A DNA stretch of 12,358 nucleotides from Syntrophaceae bacterium (GCA_030619435.1 JAUXBI010000018.1:1-12358), one strand, 5' to 3'. Counted from the first letter of the stretch, positions 1 to 8,480 are shown. Numbers and translations: made by a program. The notes: a model not told the origin generated them from the letters alone.

Positions 1-373
1 CGTGGATGCGGTATACAGGGCGCTCGAATCATTCCCCGGGTCGGTTGTGCTCCTTATGGGAGGCAGATACAAAGGCGGGGACTTTGGAATACTTGCGGAG
101 CTTATAAGGAAAAAGGCAAAAATGCTGATCGTCTTTGGTGAAGCCGGAAGAGAGATAAATTCCATCATCGGTGGAATCGCAAGGACTGAAATTGCAGGTA
201 ACCTGAAGGATGCCGTCAGTATGGCTCGCGACAATTCGACATCCGGTGACATTGTGCTGCTGTCGCCCGGCTGCTCAAGCTTTGATGAATTCAAAAATTA
301 TGAGGAGCGGGGGATTGTTTTCAAGGGTATAGTTGATGGACTCGTAACAAATCAAGATTGGACGGCAAAGTAA
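1..373 (+). CDS. murD: UDP-N-acetylmuramoyl-L-alanine--D-glutamate ligase, C-terminal part (partial)
   Basis: MurD adds D-glutamate to UDP-MurNAc-L-Ala in the cytoplasm, using ATP. Only the last 123 codons or so are present; the frame is open at the left edge, so the start lies outside the window. What is visible is the C-terminal ligase domain: VVLLMGGRYKGGDF matches the family's GG-x-KGxDF segment, and LLSPGCSSFDEFKNYEERG matches the near-invariant SPxxxSFDxFKNYExRG motif. After FKGIVDGL, where MurD proteins usually end, about nine further residues (VTNQDWTAK) lead to the stop. These codons and the stop lie within a repeat-like element (334-487), so the natural C-terminus seems to have been replaced. 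The identity is secure from motifs and from ftsW directly downstream; the origin of the tail is inference. Confidence 0.93.
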   Translation, partial: VDAVYRALESFPGSVVLLMGGRYKGGDFGILAELIRKKAKMLIVFGEAGREINSIIGGIARTEIAGNLKDAVSMARDNSTSGDIVLLSPGCSSFDEFKNYEERGIVFKGIVDGLVTNQDWTAK

Positions 374-487
374 AAAGCTTCAAGGTCAAGGTGCGCAAAT
401 CATGAGGAATGAGGCGTACTATACGGTACGCCGCAGCGACAAAGGATGCAGCGGAACGCAGAAGTTGGACTTTTTACGAAGCTGTCA
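334..487. repeat. Intergenic repeat-like element (MITE/REP style) between murD and ftsW
   Basis: The ends are imperfect inverted repeats: 334-350 (TGATGGACTCGTAACAA) and the reverse complement of 471-487 (TGACAGCTTCGTAAAAA) agree at 12 of 17 positions. An inner pair, GTAAAAAG at 370-377 and CTTTTTAC at 470-477, is perfect. In the centre a 7-bp stem, GGCGTAC at 413-419 and GTACGCC at 426-432, closes a 6-base loop. GCAGCG occurs twice (433-438 and 448-453). No reading frame is convincing here. The right end (GGACTTTTTACGA) resembles dispersed repeats I associate from memory with deltaproteobacterial genomes; no second copy lies in this window. The left 40 bases are the 3' end of murD. I see no convincing target duplication. 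The exact borders are uncertain by several bases. Confidence 0.6.
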
Positions 488-524
488 TGGTTGAGCAAAT
501 GGGTCGTGAAAAGGATCAGGTAAT

Positions 525-1664
525 ATGGGCGAACAGTCTTCATTAACGAGAGGTAGACCGGATATCGCGCTGTTTATTGTTACAATAATCCTGATTGTCG
601 TCGGGGCGGTTATGATCTACAGCTCGAGTTCCATAATTGCCATGGAGAAACATGGTGACGGATACTACTATATCAAGAAACATATATTATTTGTCTTGAT
701 CGGACTTGGCGTCATGATAGGAACATCCAGATTGCCCTATCGGTATTGGAAGAAAGCGGCTTATCCCGGCCTGTTTATATCCATAGTACTTCTGTCTCTG
801 GTTATTGTTCCTGGATTCGGGTTAAAGGCCGGCGGTGCCACCAGGTGGCTTCGCGCGGGGTATGTGTCTTTCCAGGTGTCCGAGATGGTAAAGATCATAC
901 TGGTTATATTCCTGGCCCATTATCTTACGAAGAAGATAGGACACATAAAGGAATTTTCACGCGTCTTTGTAGTCCCGCTGGTCATAATGCTGGTAATTGT
1001 TGGTCTTGTGCTATGTCAGCCGGATTTCGGCGCGGCCGCTATCATGGTTGTGGTGTTTATGCTTATGTTCTATCTGGCGGGGAGCAGGATTGTATATCTT
1101 ACCGGCCTTCTGGCAACTGTAATCCCTGTGGGGGTGGCTCTGATTATTCATGAAAGTTACCGCATGCAGAGGCTTATGTCGTTTCTTAATCCCTGGGAAG
1201 ATCCGACCAATACAGGTTTTCAGATAATACAATCATTTATTTCCTTCGGTTCCGGCGGAGCCTTTGGCGTGGGGCTTGGGAACGGCATGCAAAAGCTCTT
1301 TTATCTTCCCGAGCCGCATACCGATTTTATCCTTTCGGTGATTGCTGAAGAGGCTGGTTTTATCGGGGTTGTAATCGTTATTATGTTGTTTTGCGCCCTT
1401 GTTTTTCGTGGTTTCGCAATTGCCTTTAACTGTACGGATCTGTTCGGAATGCTTCTGGCTTCCGGATTAACCACGGTTATTGCGCTGGAGGCATTTATAA
1501 ATATGGCGGCAGTTATGGGATTGATTCCCACAAAGGGACTGGTGCTCCCATTTCTCAGCTATGGGGGCACATCGCTGATGATGTGCATGGTAGCTGTCGG
1601 TATACTGCTGAATATATCTTCCTGCCGGGAACAGAATGGCGGGAAGACGGAAGGCCGGTCTTAA
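525..1664 (+). CDS. ftsW: Septal peptidoglycan glycosyltransferase FtsW (SEDS family)
   Basis: FtsW is the polytopic inner-membrane SEDS protein that polymerises lipid II into septal glycan together with its partner PBP. The 379-residue length is normal. The protein is almost entirely hydrophobic helices, about ten of them, starting at residues 14-33. Family motifs are present: GATRWLR (104-110), QPDFGAA (165-171), FGSGGAFGVGLGNG (241-254), PEPHTDFILSVIAEE (262-276) and PFLSYGGTS (342-350). Asp267 in HTDF corresponds to the catalytic Asp of SEDS polymerases. FtsW rather than RodA is chosen because of its place in the dcw cluster between murD and murG. The ATG start is preceded by a weak AAGGA (511-515) and follows the repeat-like element that separates it from murD. 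Confidence 0.96.
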   Translation: MGEQSSLTRGRPDIALFIVTIILIVVGAVMIYSSSSIIAMEKHGDGYYYIKKHILFVLIGLGVMIGTSRLPYRYWKKAAYPGLFISIVLLSLVIVPGFGLKAGGATRWLRAGYVSFQVSEMVKIILVIFLAHYLTKKIGHIKEFSRVFVVPLVIMLVIVGLVLCQPDFGAAAIMVVVFMLMFYLAGSRIVYLTGLLATVIPVGVALIIHESYRMQRLMSFLNPWEDPTNTGFQIIQSFISFGSGGAFGVGLGNGMQKLFYLPEPHTDFILSVIAEEAGFIGVVIVIMLFCALVFRGFAIAFNCTDLFGMLLASGLTTVIALEAFINMAAVMGLIPTKGLVLPFLSYGGTSLMMCMVAVGILLNISSCREQNGGKTEGRS

Positions 1665-1667
1665 TCG

Positions 1668-2780
1668 ATGCGTACGCAAAAGAAAAGCATCAGGGTTATT
1701 ATAGCGGGCGGAGGCACCGGGGGGCATGTATTCCCCGCCGTGGCAATTGCCGGGGAGTTTCTCGAGAGACCGGATGTGCGAGATGTTCTCTTCATAGGAA
1801 CTGAAAAGGGTCTGGAAGCCGGGATTCTTCGTGATATGGGCTTCACACTTCGTACGATAAATGTGGAAGGAGTTAAAGGCAAAGGGGCTGTAAAGATGAT
1901 AGTCAGTCTTCTGAAGATTCCGTGGAGCATAGCACAGTCGGTGTCTATCATACGTAACTTCCACCCCGATATTGTTTTGGGTGTGGGGGGATACGCTTCG
2001 GGGCCTGCGGTGATAGCTGCTCATTTTATGGGTATAAAAACGGCAATCGCGGAACAGAACGCTCTGCCCGGTTTCACAAACAAAATACTTGGCAGGTTTG
2101 CGGATAAAATTTTTCTCTCGTTTCCCGACAGAGAAGGGCGGTTCGTGGACACCAGGACTGTTGTTACGGGAAACCCCGTGAGAAAGGAATTTGTAAAGAG
2201 GATTAAAAAATCCCGGAGAACAGGGGATAAATTTTCCATCCTTATATTTGGAGGAAGTCAGGGAGCCCGAGCCATAAACAGGGTAGTTGTTGAATCCATC
2301 GGGTACCTGGCGGACATAAAGGACAGGTTGGTGATTACACATCAGACGGGTGATAAAGATATGAATGAGGTATCTGCTGCCTATAGCGACCGAGGGGTAA
2401 ATGCTGAAGTATATCCTTTTATTACCGATATGTCTTCGGCTTATGGATCAGCGGACCTTTTGATATGCAGAGCGGGTGCGACTTCCATTGCCGAGATAAC
2501 CGTGAGTGGAAAGGCCTCTGTGCTTATCCCCTATCCGTTTGCGGTCGGAGGGCATCAGGAGCTGAATGCCCGTGTGCTGGCCGATGCGGGCGCGGCCGAA
2601 ATGATCCTCGAAAGCGAACTTGACGGGAAAACGCTTGCCGGGGTCATCAGGAGACTTTTTAACAGTCCGGAGACAACAGTCAAAATGGAAAAAGAATCTA
2701 AAAAGCTGGGAAACGTAAAGGCGGCTGAGCATATCGTGGATGAATGCATGACCATATTAGGGATTAGCGGGAAAATATAA
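1668..2780 (+). CDS. murG: UDP-GlcNAc:lipid I N-acetylglucosaminyltransferase MurG
   Basis: MurG transfers GlcNAc from UDP-GlcNAc to lipid I, giving lipid II, at the cytoplasmic face of the inner membrane. At 370 residues it has the usual GT28 two-lobe (GT-B) layout. The N-terminal lobe carries the glycine-rich IIAGGGTGGHVFPA (11-24) and GVGGYASGP (105-113), followed by the EQNALPGFTNK stretch (129-139). GNPVR (168-172) leads to the C-terminal lobe with a second glycine loop, FGGSQGARAIN (194-204), and the donor-binding segment CRAGATSIAEI (267-277) and GGHQELNA (294-301). The gene starts three bases after ftsW stops, with a GGAAGG 13 bases upstream of the ATG. Its stop overlaps the murC start by one base (TAATG). 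No defects are seen. Confidence 0.97.
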   Translation: MRTQKKSIRVIIAGGGTGGHVFPAVAIAGEFLERPDVRDVLFIGTEKGLEAGILRDMGFTLRTINVEGVKGKGAVKMIVSLLKIPWSIAQSVSIIRNFHPDIVLGVGGYASGPAVIAAHFMGIKTAIAEQNALPGFTNKILGRFADKIFLSFPDREGRFVDTRTVVTGNPVRKEFVKRIKKSRRTGDKFSILIFGGSQGARAINRVVVESIGYLADIKDRLVITHQTGDKDMNEVSAAYSDRGVNAEVYPFITDMSSAYGSADLLICRAGATSIAEITVSGKASVLIPYPFAVGGHQELNARVLADAGAAEMILESELDGKTLAGVIRRLFNSPETTVKMEKESKKLGNVKAAEHIVDECMTILGISGKI

Positions 2781-4174
2781 TGTACAGACGGGTAAAACAT
2801 ATACATTTTGTCGGGATAGGCGGTATCGGTATGAGCGGTATTGCCGAGGTCCTGCTGGATCTCGGTTATACGATCAGCGGATCCGATCTGGAAAGATCTG
2901 ACATTACATCGAGACTGGAATCGCTCGGAGCCGGGATCTTTCACGGCCACAGGTCATCAAATCTCATGGATGTCGATGTGGTGGTGAAATCAACAGCGGT
3001 CGGCGAGGACAACCCCGAGGTAATCGAGGCTCACATCAGAAATATTCCGGTTATCCCGAGGGCTGAGATGCTGGCCGAACTCTTGAAAATGAAATATTCC
3101 ATAGCCGTGTCGGGCAGTCACGGGAAGACGACAACCACTTCCATTATTTCAACTGTACTTGCGCACGGCGGTTTTGACCCTACGATGGTGATAGGGGGCA
3201 GGCTGGACAGCATAGGGAGCAACGCAAGGCTGGGAGAGGGGGAGATTATTGTTGCCGAGGCCGATGAGAGCGACGGTTCTTTCCTCCAACTGAATCCATA
3301 TATCGCCGTGATTACGAATATAGATCGCGAACATCTGGATTATTATCCGGGAATAGGGGAGATAAAGAATGCCTTTCTGCAATTTGCCAACTCGGTTCCC
3401 TTTTACGGGTCTGTCATATTATGCGGTGATAGTGACAATGTGAAAGATATATTGCCCAGGGTGAAAAGAAAGACCGTCACCTATGGCATTTATGACGGAG
3501 TTGACTTCAGAGCAGCCGATATATCCTTCAGCGGGTTGACATCACAATTTTCTCTCTATCACAGAGAAAGTCTTCTCGGAAAAGTAGAGATGCAGGTTCC
3601 GGGTTTGTTCAATGTTTATAACTCCATGGCCGCTGTGGCTGTGTCCTTGGAGCTTGGCATGGAATTTTCTACTATACAGGAGGGTCTCAGCGCTTATAAG
3701 GGGGTGCACCGTCGACTGGAGATCAAAGGACAAGCCGGTGATGTTACAGTAGTTGATGATTATGGGCATCATCCGACTGAAATAAAGGCACTGCTGGCAG
3801 CCGCGAAAAATGCATGGGAAGACAGGCGGCTTGTCGTCGTCTTTCAGCCTCACCGCTATACGCGCACCAGGGACCTGTTTGATGAATTTCTGGGTTCCTT
3901 TGACGACGCCGGGGCGCTGATTCTGACGGACATATATGCCGCGAGTGAGAAGGAAATAAAGGGCGTTCACTCCATGACCCTTTGCAAAAGCATAAAGGAC
4001 AATGGCCATGGTGATGTCATGTACCTGTCGGGTTTTAAGGAGATTGTTGATCACCTGTCCGACATAGTGAGACCGGGTGATGTGGTCATCACGCTGGGGG
4101 CGGGAGATGTGTGGAAGATAGGGGAGGAACTGCTGGTCAGGCTTGGAGATCAGCGGCCGGGAATCAGAGGTTAG
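2780..4174 (+). CDS. murC: UDP-N-acetylmuramate--L-alanine ligase MurC
   Basis: MurC joins L-alanine to UDP-MurNAc with ATP, the first amino-acid step of the peptide stem. It is full length (464 residues) with the three Mur-ligase domains. The N-terminal Rossmann domain starts FVGIGGIGMSGIAEVL (10-25) and continues to SGSD. The ATPase domain has the P-loop GSHGKTTTT (112-120) and the EADESDGSF box (160-168), followed by NIDREHLDYY (180-189). The C-terminal domain has VDDYGHHPTEI (325-335) and FQPHRYTRTRDLFDEF (355-370). These motifs separate MurC from MurD, MurE and Mpl within the dcw context. The start overlaps the last base of murG, so the two are probably translationally coupled. The 3' end contains the fortuitous GTG from which a longer murB frame could begin. 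Confidence 0.97.
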   Translation: MYRRVKHIHFVGIGGIGMSGIAEVLLDLGYTISGSDLERSDITSRLESLGAGIFHGHRSSNLMDVDVVVKSTAVGEDNPEVIEAHIRNIPVIPRAEMLAELLKMKYSIAVSGSHGKTTTTSIISTVLAHGGFDPTMVIGGRLDSIGSNARLGEGEIIVAEADESDGSFLQLNPYIAVITNIDREHLDYYPGIGEIKNAFLQFANSVPFYGSVILCGDSDNVKDILPRVKRKTVTYGIYDGVDFRAADISFSGLTSQFSLYHRESLLGKVEMQVPGLFNVYNSMAAVAVSLELGMEFSTIQEGLSAYKGVHRRLEIKGQAGDVTVVDDYGHHPTEIKALLAAAKNAWEDRRLVVVFQPHRYTRTRDLFDEFLGSFDDAGALILTDIYAASEKEIKGVHSMTLCKSIKDNGHGDVMYLSGFKEIVDHLSDIVRPGDVVITLGAGDVWKIGEELLVRLGDQRPGIRG

Positions 4175-4179
4175 AACAG

Positions 4180-5139
4180 ATGCTTGCAGACAGACGGTTC
4201 AGGGACAAAACAGGCAGCATGGTCACCGGGAGGGTGCTTTTCGATGAACCCATGTCTATGCACACCTCCATGGGTGTCGGGGGAAAGGCTGATGTGCTGA
4301 TTTTTCCTGATACTATCGGTGAACTGAAAAAGCTGATCTCCTTTTTTCTTGAGGAGGAGATTTCTTTCCTGCCTGTCGGAAACTGCACGAATCTTATCGT
4401 GAGAGATGGTGGTTACAGGGGAGTGCTGATTTCCCTGGAGGCGCTTCAAAGGCTGGAGATAAGAGATGAGAATCTTTCCAGGGAATCCACCGGGAAAGAA
4501 GAATATGTCGGCAGTGTCTGTGTTTACGCCCAGGCCGGGGTTTCATTTTCCGGCATTGTTGAATTCTCGGTCAGGGAATCTCTATCAGGAATGGAATTTT
4601 GTGCCGGGATACCGGGCAGTGTCGGTGGCGGTCTGAAAATGAATGCCGGCGCGTGGGGAAGGGAGTTGAAGGATGTAGTGAAATCGGTCTCCATTCTTGA
4701 TCCCGGCGCGAAAATAAGGGAGATAGAGAGAAAAAAGTTGCCGTTTGAGTACAGAAATCTCGATCTCCCCGAAGGGGCAATTATTACCGGCGCCGAGTTT
4801 TACCTTGCAAGGGGAATCAGAAATGAAATCCGGGGAAAGGTTGCGGACATTATTGCGGCGCGCAGGGAGAAGCATCCTCTCACATATCGGAGCGCGGGAT
4901 CCGTGTTCAAGAACCCTCCCGATTCTCCGGCAGGAAAAATGATTGAAGAGGCTGGCCTTAGAGGTCTCAGGGTGGGGGATGCGGAAATATCCGGGAAACA
5001 TGGAAATTTTATTGTAAATAAGGGTAATGCAAAAGCAGGGGATATTATTGCCCTGATTGCCGCAGTTCAAAAGAGGATTCTGAATGTGAGGGGGATTTTT
5101 CTTGAAACAGAGTTAAAGATCATAGGAGAGGAACTATGA
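4180..5139 (+). CDS. murB: UDP-N-acetylenolpyruvoylglucosamine reductase MurB
   Basis: MurB is the FAD/NADPH enzyme that reduces enolpyruvyl-UDP-GlcNAc to UDP-MurNAc. The frame is open from a GTG at 4111 inside murC, but the ATG at 4180 is preferred: it has AGAGG nine bases upstream, follows the murC stop by five bases, and gives 319 residues, near the family norm. FAD-binding signatures are LPVGNCTNLIVRDGG (64-78) and CAGIPGSVGGGLKMNAGAWG (141-160). The substrate domain has AGSVFKNP (239-246), whose Ser241 corresponds to the catalytic proton donor, then GKMIEEAGLRG (252-262) and HGNFIVN (274-280). LETELKIIG (308-316) holds the conserved Glu309. The short AGSVFKNP form resembles the type II enzymes of Bacillus and Thermus rather than E. 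coli. It overlaps ftsQ by four bases. Confidence 0.95.
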   Translation: MLADRRFRDKTGSMVTGRVLFDEPMSMHTSMGVGGKADVLIFPDTIGELKKLISFFLEEEISFLPVGNCTNLIVRDGGYRGVLISLEALQRLEIRDENLSRESTGKEEYVGSVCVYAQAGVSFSGIVEFSVRESLSGMEFCAGIPGSVGGGLKMNAGAWGRELKDVVKSVSILDPGAKIREIERKKLPFEYRNLDLPEGAIITGAEFYLARGIRNEIRGKVADIIAARREKHPLTYRSAGSVFKNPPDSPAGKMIEEAGLRGLRVGDAEISGKHGNFIVNKGNAKAGDIIALIAAVQKRILNVRGIFLETELKIIGEEL

Positions 5140-5978
5140 GAAAGTCCCTTAAAATAACCCCTTCGGCAAGGAAAAACAGGCTGAAACGGAGATCAGGAGT
5201 GATTCCGGGCGAAATTTTCAGGATCTTTGCCATTGTCAGTATTGCTGGTCTGTTGGCCTTTTCCATGGTGTATGCATATAATTTTGCCATGTGCGCCGAT
5301 TATTTCCAGTTGAAAAACACCGTTGTCAAGGGTTGCAACAGGGTCAGCAAGGAGCAGATTGTTGAACTTGCGGGGATATCACCCTCTACGAATATACTGA
5401 CTGTGAATCTTGAGAAGATGGCGCGAACCATAGAGAATGATTTGTGGATCAAAAATGCCTCTGTCGGGAGGGAATTCCCGGACAGGCTGGTTATTGAGGT
5501 TGTTGAGAGAGATGCCGTCGCTCTCCTTAAAAAGGGCAAAGACCTGTATATTGTGGATCGCGGTAGAGAGGTGTTTAAAAAGTTTAAAGCAGGTGACAGC
5601 ACAGATGCTCCCGTACTCACAGGGTTCTACAGGGATGAAAGAATAAGAGAATATCTGTTGGAGCAGGCCTTTGAATTTCTGGACTATCTTTCTGAAGGAG
5701 ACAATTTCCCGAAAGCATGGAATGTATCGGAGATTTATGTGGATGACGTACATGATTTTTCTGTTGTTACAGGTAACCGCCTGTTTTTGAATCTCGGTTT
5801 CGGGGATTATGGAAAAAAGTTAAAGAGGCTGAAGAGGGTTATGACGGACTTGGCGCGAAGAAATCAGAATGGAGCATCCTGGAGTATTGATCTCGTAGAT
5901 TGCAGCAGGATTACACTTCAGCGTGGAAATATTTTCAGCCCGAAGAATCTGACAGAAGATCACAAGACGGAGATATGA
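5136..5978 (+). CDS. ftsQ: Cell division protein FtsQ (DivIB family)
   Basis: FtsQ is a bitopic inner-membrane scaffold that links early and late divisome proteins through its periplasmic part. The 280-residue product has a strongly basic cytoplasmic N-terminus (MRKSLKITPSARKNRLKRR), one transmembrane helix at about 27-50, and then a POTRA domain at about 56-126, with FQLKNTVVKGCNRVSKEQI and ending near DRLVIEVVERDAVAL. The remaining beta domain is poorly conserved, as is usual. Its ATG overlaps the murB stop (ATGA) and a good AGGAGAGG lies at 5124-5131, so it is probably coupled to murB. In many relatives a ddl gene sits between murB and ftsQ; it is absent here. Identity rests on topology, the POTRA pattern and position before ftsA. 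Confidence 0.93.
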   Translation: MRKSLKITPSARKNRLKRRSGVIPGEIFRIFAIVSIAGLLAFSMVYAYNFAMCADYFQLKNTVVKGCNRVSKEQIVELAGISPSTNILTVNLEKMARTIENDLWIKNASVGREFPDRLVIEVVERDAVALLKKGKDLYIVDRGREVFKKFKAGDSTDAPVLTGFYRDERIREYLLEQAFEFLDYLSEGDNFPKAWNVSEIYVDDVHDFSVVTGNRLFLNLGFGDYGKKLKRLKRVMTDLARRNQNGASWSIDLVDCSRITLQRGNIFSPKNLTEDHKTEI

Positions 5979-5997
5979 TGTCGGAGAGGATGAATGG

Positions 5998-7224
5998 ATG
6001 GCAAAAAGAGATAATATAGTAGCAGGACTGGACATAGGAACGACCAAAACGTGTGTCATTGTCGGTGAGATCACAAATACCGGAATAGATATAATCGGAA
6101 TTGGTACTCATCCGTCAAGTGGTCTCCGGAAAGGTGTAGTGGTTAATATCGACAGCACCGTGGATTCAATAAAGAGGGCTGTGGAAGAGGCGGAATTGAT
6201 GTCAGGATGTGAGATAAGGTCCGTTTTCGCGGGTATTGCCGGTAGCCACATCAAGGGGTTGAATAGTTATGGCATTGTGGCGGTCAAGGGCGGTGAGGTT
6301 GATGAATATGATGTAAAGAGAGCCTTGGAGGCGGCCAAGGCGGTTGCTATCCCCTTGGACAGGAAGATAATTCACATACTGCCTCAGTATTATATGGTTG
6401 ACGATCAAGACGGAGTAAAAGAACCCATAGGGATGTCGGGAGTCAGGCTTGAAGCCAAGGTGCATGTTGTTACCGGAATGGTTACGTCCGTACAGAACAT
6501 AATAAAGTCAATTAATCGTGTAGGTCTGGATGTAAATGATATTATCCTGGAACCCCTGGCCTCCAGTGAGACAATTCTCAGCCGGGACGAAAAGGAACTG
6601 GGCGTTGCTCTGATCGATATTGGTGGCGGCACTACCGACATCGCCGTGTTTGCCGAGGGGAGCATTAAACATACAGCTGTTCTGCCTCTGGGGGGCGATT
6701 ACATTACCGGCGATATCTCTGTAGGTCTGCGAACCCCGGTAATGGAAGCTGAGAAGATAAAGATAAAATATGGCTGCACATATACTCCGCTGATACCCGA
6801 GAATGAAATCATAGAAGTCCCAAGCGTAGGTGGCAGAAATCCGAGAACTGTTTCGAGGCAGGTGCTGGGAGAGATCATTGAACCGCGCCTGGAAGAGATT
6901 CTTGGTCTTGCGCACAGGGAGATCGTTAAATCCGGCTATGAGGACTTGTTGGCCGCCGGTGTTGTGCTTACAGGGGGAACAGCAATTCTTGAGGGGATAA
7001 CTGAACTGACGGAGCAGATATTCAATACGCCTGTAAGAAAGGGATGTCCCGTAGGTGTGGGCGGTATTACAGATATAATTAATAGTCCGATGTATGCGAC
7101 GGGAGTGGGATTGGTTGTTCATGGGAGTAAAGGCCCCGCTGATTATGCCGTAAAGAAAAGTGAAAAGGATGTACTGAGCAGACTGACAAAAAAAATAAAA
7201 AGATGGTTCAACGATTTTTTCTAA
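5998..7224 (+). CDS. ftsA: Cell division protein FtsA (actin-like ATPase)
   Basis: FtsA is the actin-fold protein that tethers FtsZ to the membrane and helps activate the divisome. It is 408 residues long. Nucleotide-binding motifs appear in order: phosphate 1, [16 protein letters not shown] (10-25); phosphate 2, [14 protein letters not shown] (205-218); and the adenosine loop [14 protein letters not shown] (321-334). Between the first two lies the FtsA-specific 1C subdomain (about 82-170), which replaces subdomain 1B of actin. The C-terminus, [16 protein letters not shown] (393-408), is an amphipathic, basic-aromatic helix of the membrane-targeting type. The ATG has GGAGAGGA a few bases upstream and starts 19 bases after ftsQ. 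It is followed after 16 bases by ftsZ, its polymer partner. Confidence 0.97.
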   Translation: MAKRDNIVAGLDIGTTKTCVIVGEITNTGIDIIGIGTHPSSGLRKGVVVNIDSTVDSIKRAVEEAELMSGCEIRSVFAGIAGSHIKGLNSYGIVAVKGGEVDEYDVKRALEAAKAVAIPLDRKIIHILPQYYMVDDQDGVKEPIGMSGVRLEAKVHVVTGMVTSVQNIIKSINRVGLDVNDIILEPLASSETILSRDEKELGVALIDIGGGTTDIAVFAEGSIKHTAVLPLGGDYITGDISVGLRTPVMEAEKIKIKYGCTYTPLIPENEIIEVPSVGGRNPRTVSRQVLGEIIEPRLEEILGLAHREIVKSGYEDLLAAGVVLTGGTAILEGITELTEQIFNTPVRKGCPVGVGGITDIINSPMYATGVGLVVHGSKGPADYAVKKSEKDVLSRLTKKIKRWFNDFF

Positions 7225-7225
7225 G

Positions 7226-7233
7226 AAAGGAGG
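7226..7233 (+). promoter_or_regulatory. Strong ribosome binding site of ftsZ
   Basis: AAAGGAGG is a near-perfect Shine-Dalgarno sequence, the best in the window. It lies one base before an ATG at 7235, which is too close to use, and seven bases before the ATG at 7241, which is ideal. It therefore decides the ftsZ start. A strong site fits the need for more FtsZ than FtsA from one shared message. Confidence 0.8.
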
Positions 7234-7240
7234 TATGGAC

Positions 7241-8425
7241 ATGTTTGAATTAGTGAAAGGTGGCGCTAAAAGCAATACCGCGAAGATCAAGGTTATAGGT
7301 GTCGGTGGTGGTGGAGGGAATGCCGTCAACATGATGATTGCTTATGATCTCAGTGGCGTGGGTTTTATCGTGGCAAACACGGATTCCCAGGCTATGGTAG
7401 CGTCAGAAGCCCCTGTAAAGGTGCAATTGGGCGCGGAGATTACAAAGGGTCTTGGCGCCGGGTCCGATCCTGAAGTGGGTAAGAAGGCAGCTATTGAATC
7501 TGAAGGCAGGTTGAGAGAGGTCCTGACAGGAGCGGACATGGTTTTTGTGACGGCGGGTCTCGGCGGCGGCACCGGAACAGGCGGCGCGCCGATTGTGGCG
7601 GAAATCGCGAAAGAGCTGGGCGCGCTTACTGTTGCGGTAGTTACAAAACCGTTTCAGTTTGAGGGAAAGAAACGGGAGAGGCAGGCGGAGGAAGGTCTCG
7701 CCGAATTGAGAAATATGGTTGATACGCTTATTGTGGTTCCGAATCAAAGGCTTCTTAGCATCAGCGGCAGAAGCATGTCTTTGCCGGATGCCTTCAAGAA
7801 GGCCGATGATATCCTCTATAACGGAGTTAAGGGGATTTCCGACCTTATCATGGTTCCCGGACTGATCAATCTTGATTTCGCTGACGTAAAGAACATTATG
7901 TCCGAGATGGGACTGGCCCTTATGGGTACCGGTGTGGCCAGTGGTGATAACAGGGCCATTGAAGCCGCGCAGAAGGCGATTTCCTCTCCCCTGCTGGAAG
8001 ATAACTCTATTCAGGGGGCTCGAGGTGTGCTTCTCAACGTGACAGGAGGATCTGAGATGACACTCTTTGAAGTAAATGAGGCATCATCTCTGATACAGTC
8101 CGAGGCCAACGAAGATGCAAATATCATATTCGGGACGGTTATTGATGACAGTATGGGAGATGAGATACGTATCACCGTTATCGCAACGGGGTTCGACCCA
8201 AAGAGTCGAAATTATGAGGGAGTGCCTGAGCTTTCCACCGTTCCGGGTTATGCCACTCCGGGTTATTCCACCAAGAGAAGGGAAGATCTTGCCAAACCCA
8301 CTTTCATAAGAAACAGAGATGAGAAAACCGGGGAAAAGCCTGTTGTTATCAGGATGGGGATGATAAATGATGATGACAACCCGGACTTTGAGACACCTGC
8401 TTTTCTCAGAAAACAGATGGATTAG
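7241..8425 (+). CDS. ftsZ: Cell division protein FtsZ (tubulin-like GTPase)
   Basis: FtsZ polymerises at midcell with GTP to form the Z ring that recruits the other division proteins. The ATG at 7241 (394 residues, starting MFELVKGG) is chosen over an ATG at 7235 because of Shine-Dalgarno spacing and because many FtsZ proteins begin MFE. The GTPase domain has [15 protein letters not shown] (16-30), NTDSQA (46-51) and the tubulin signature GGGTGTG (108-114). The catalytic T7 loop [11 protein letters not shown] (210-220) follows, and then the C-terminal domain to about residue 317. A short variable linker (about 318-378) ends in the conserved tail peptide [14 protein letters not shown] (379-392), which binds FtsA and other partners. 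It is the last gene of the dcw operon here; no convincing U-tract terminator follows. Confidence 0.97.
   Translation: MFELVKGGAKSNTAKIKVIGVGGGGGNAVNMMIAYDLSGVGFIVANTDSQAMVASEAPVKVQLGAEITKGLGAGSDPEVGKKAAIESEGRLREVLTGADMVFVTAGLGGGTGTGGAPIVAEIAKELGALTVAVVTKPFQFEGKKRERQAEEGLAELRNMVDTLIVVPNQRLLSISGRSMSLPDAFKKADDILYNGVKGISDLIMVPGLINLDFADVKNIMSEMGLALMGTGVASGDNRAIEAAQKAISSPLLEDNSIQGARGVLLNVTGGSEMTLFEVNEASSLIQSEANEDANIIFGTVIDDSMGDEIRITVIATGFDPKSRNYEGVPELSTVPGYATPGYSTKRREDLAKPTFIRNRDEKTGEKPVVIRMGMINDDDNPDFETPAFLRKQMD
8242..8271 (+). repeat. Two-copy 15-bp tandem repeat in the ftsZ linker
   Basis: TCCGGGTTATGCCAC (8242-8256) is followed at once by TCCGGGTTATTCCAC (8257-8271), with 14 of 15 bases identical. 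It keeps the frame and encodes [10 protein letters not shown] in the variable linker of FtsZ. It looks like a recent small in-frame duplication in a region that tolerates length change. Confidence 0.8.
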
Positions 8426-8480
8426 GAGGCTGTCTGAGGATAAGAAACAGTTCATAGATGCTGAATATCATGTGAAGTCA

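Noticed and set aside
1467..2342. Long open frame on the minus strand (about 290 codons) opposite ftsW and murG
   Set aside because: The composition is rich in His, Arg, Tyr and Cys with no domain pattern, and the plus strand carries two unmistakable essential genes. It is a codon-bias shadow.
4111..4179. Longer murB start at a GTG inside murC
   Set aside because: The added 23 residues overlap conserved murC coding sequence and do not look like MurB; the ATG at 4180 has a better-placed ribosome binding site.
7235..7240. ftsZ start at the ATG two codons upstream
   Set aside because: It would leave one base between the AGGAGG and the start codon; the ATG at 7241 has seven bases and gives the usual MFE start.
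6508..7332. Long open frame on the minus strand (about 270 codons) opposite ftsA and the start of ftsZ
   Set aside because: It has low-complexity, unstructured composition and spans a gene junction that is clearly coding on the other strand.
8405..8438. Stem-loop over the ftsZ stop codon as an operon terminator
   Set aside because: CTCAGA-aaa-CAG can pair with CTGTCTGAG, but the stem is bulged, overlaps coding sequence and has no T-run after it.
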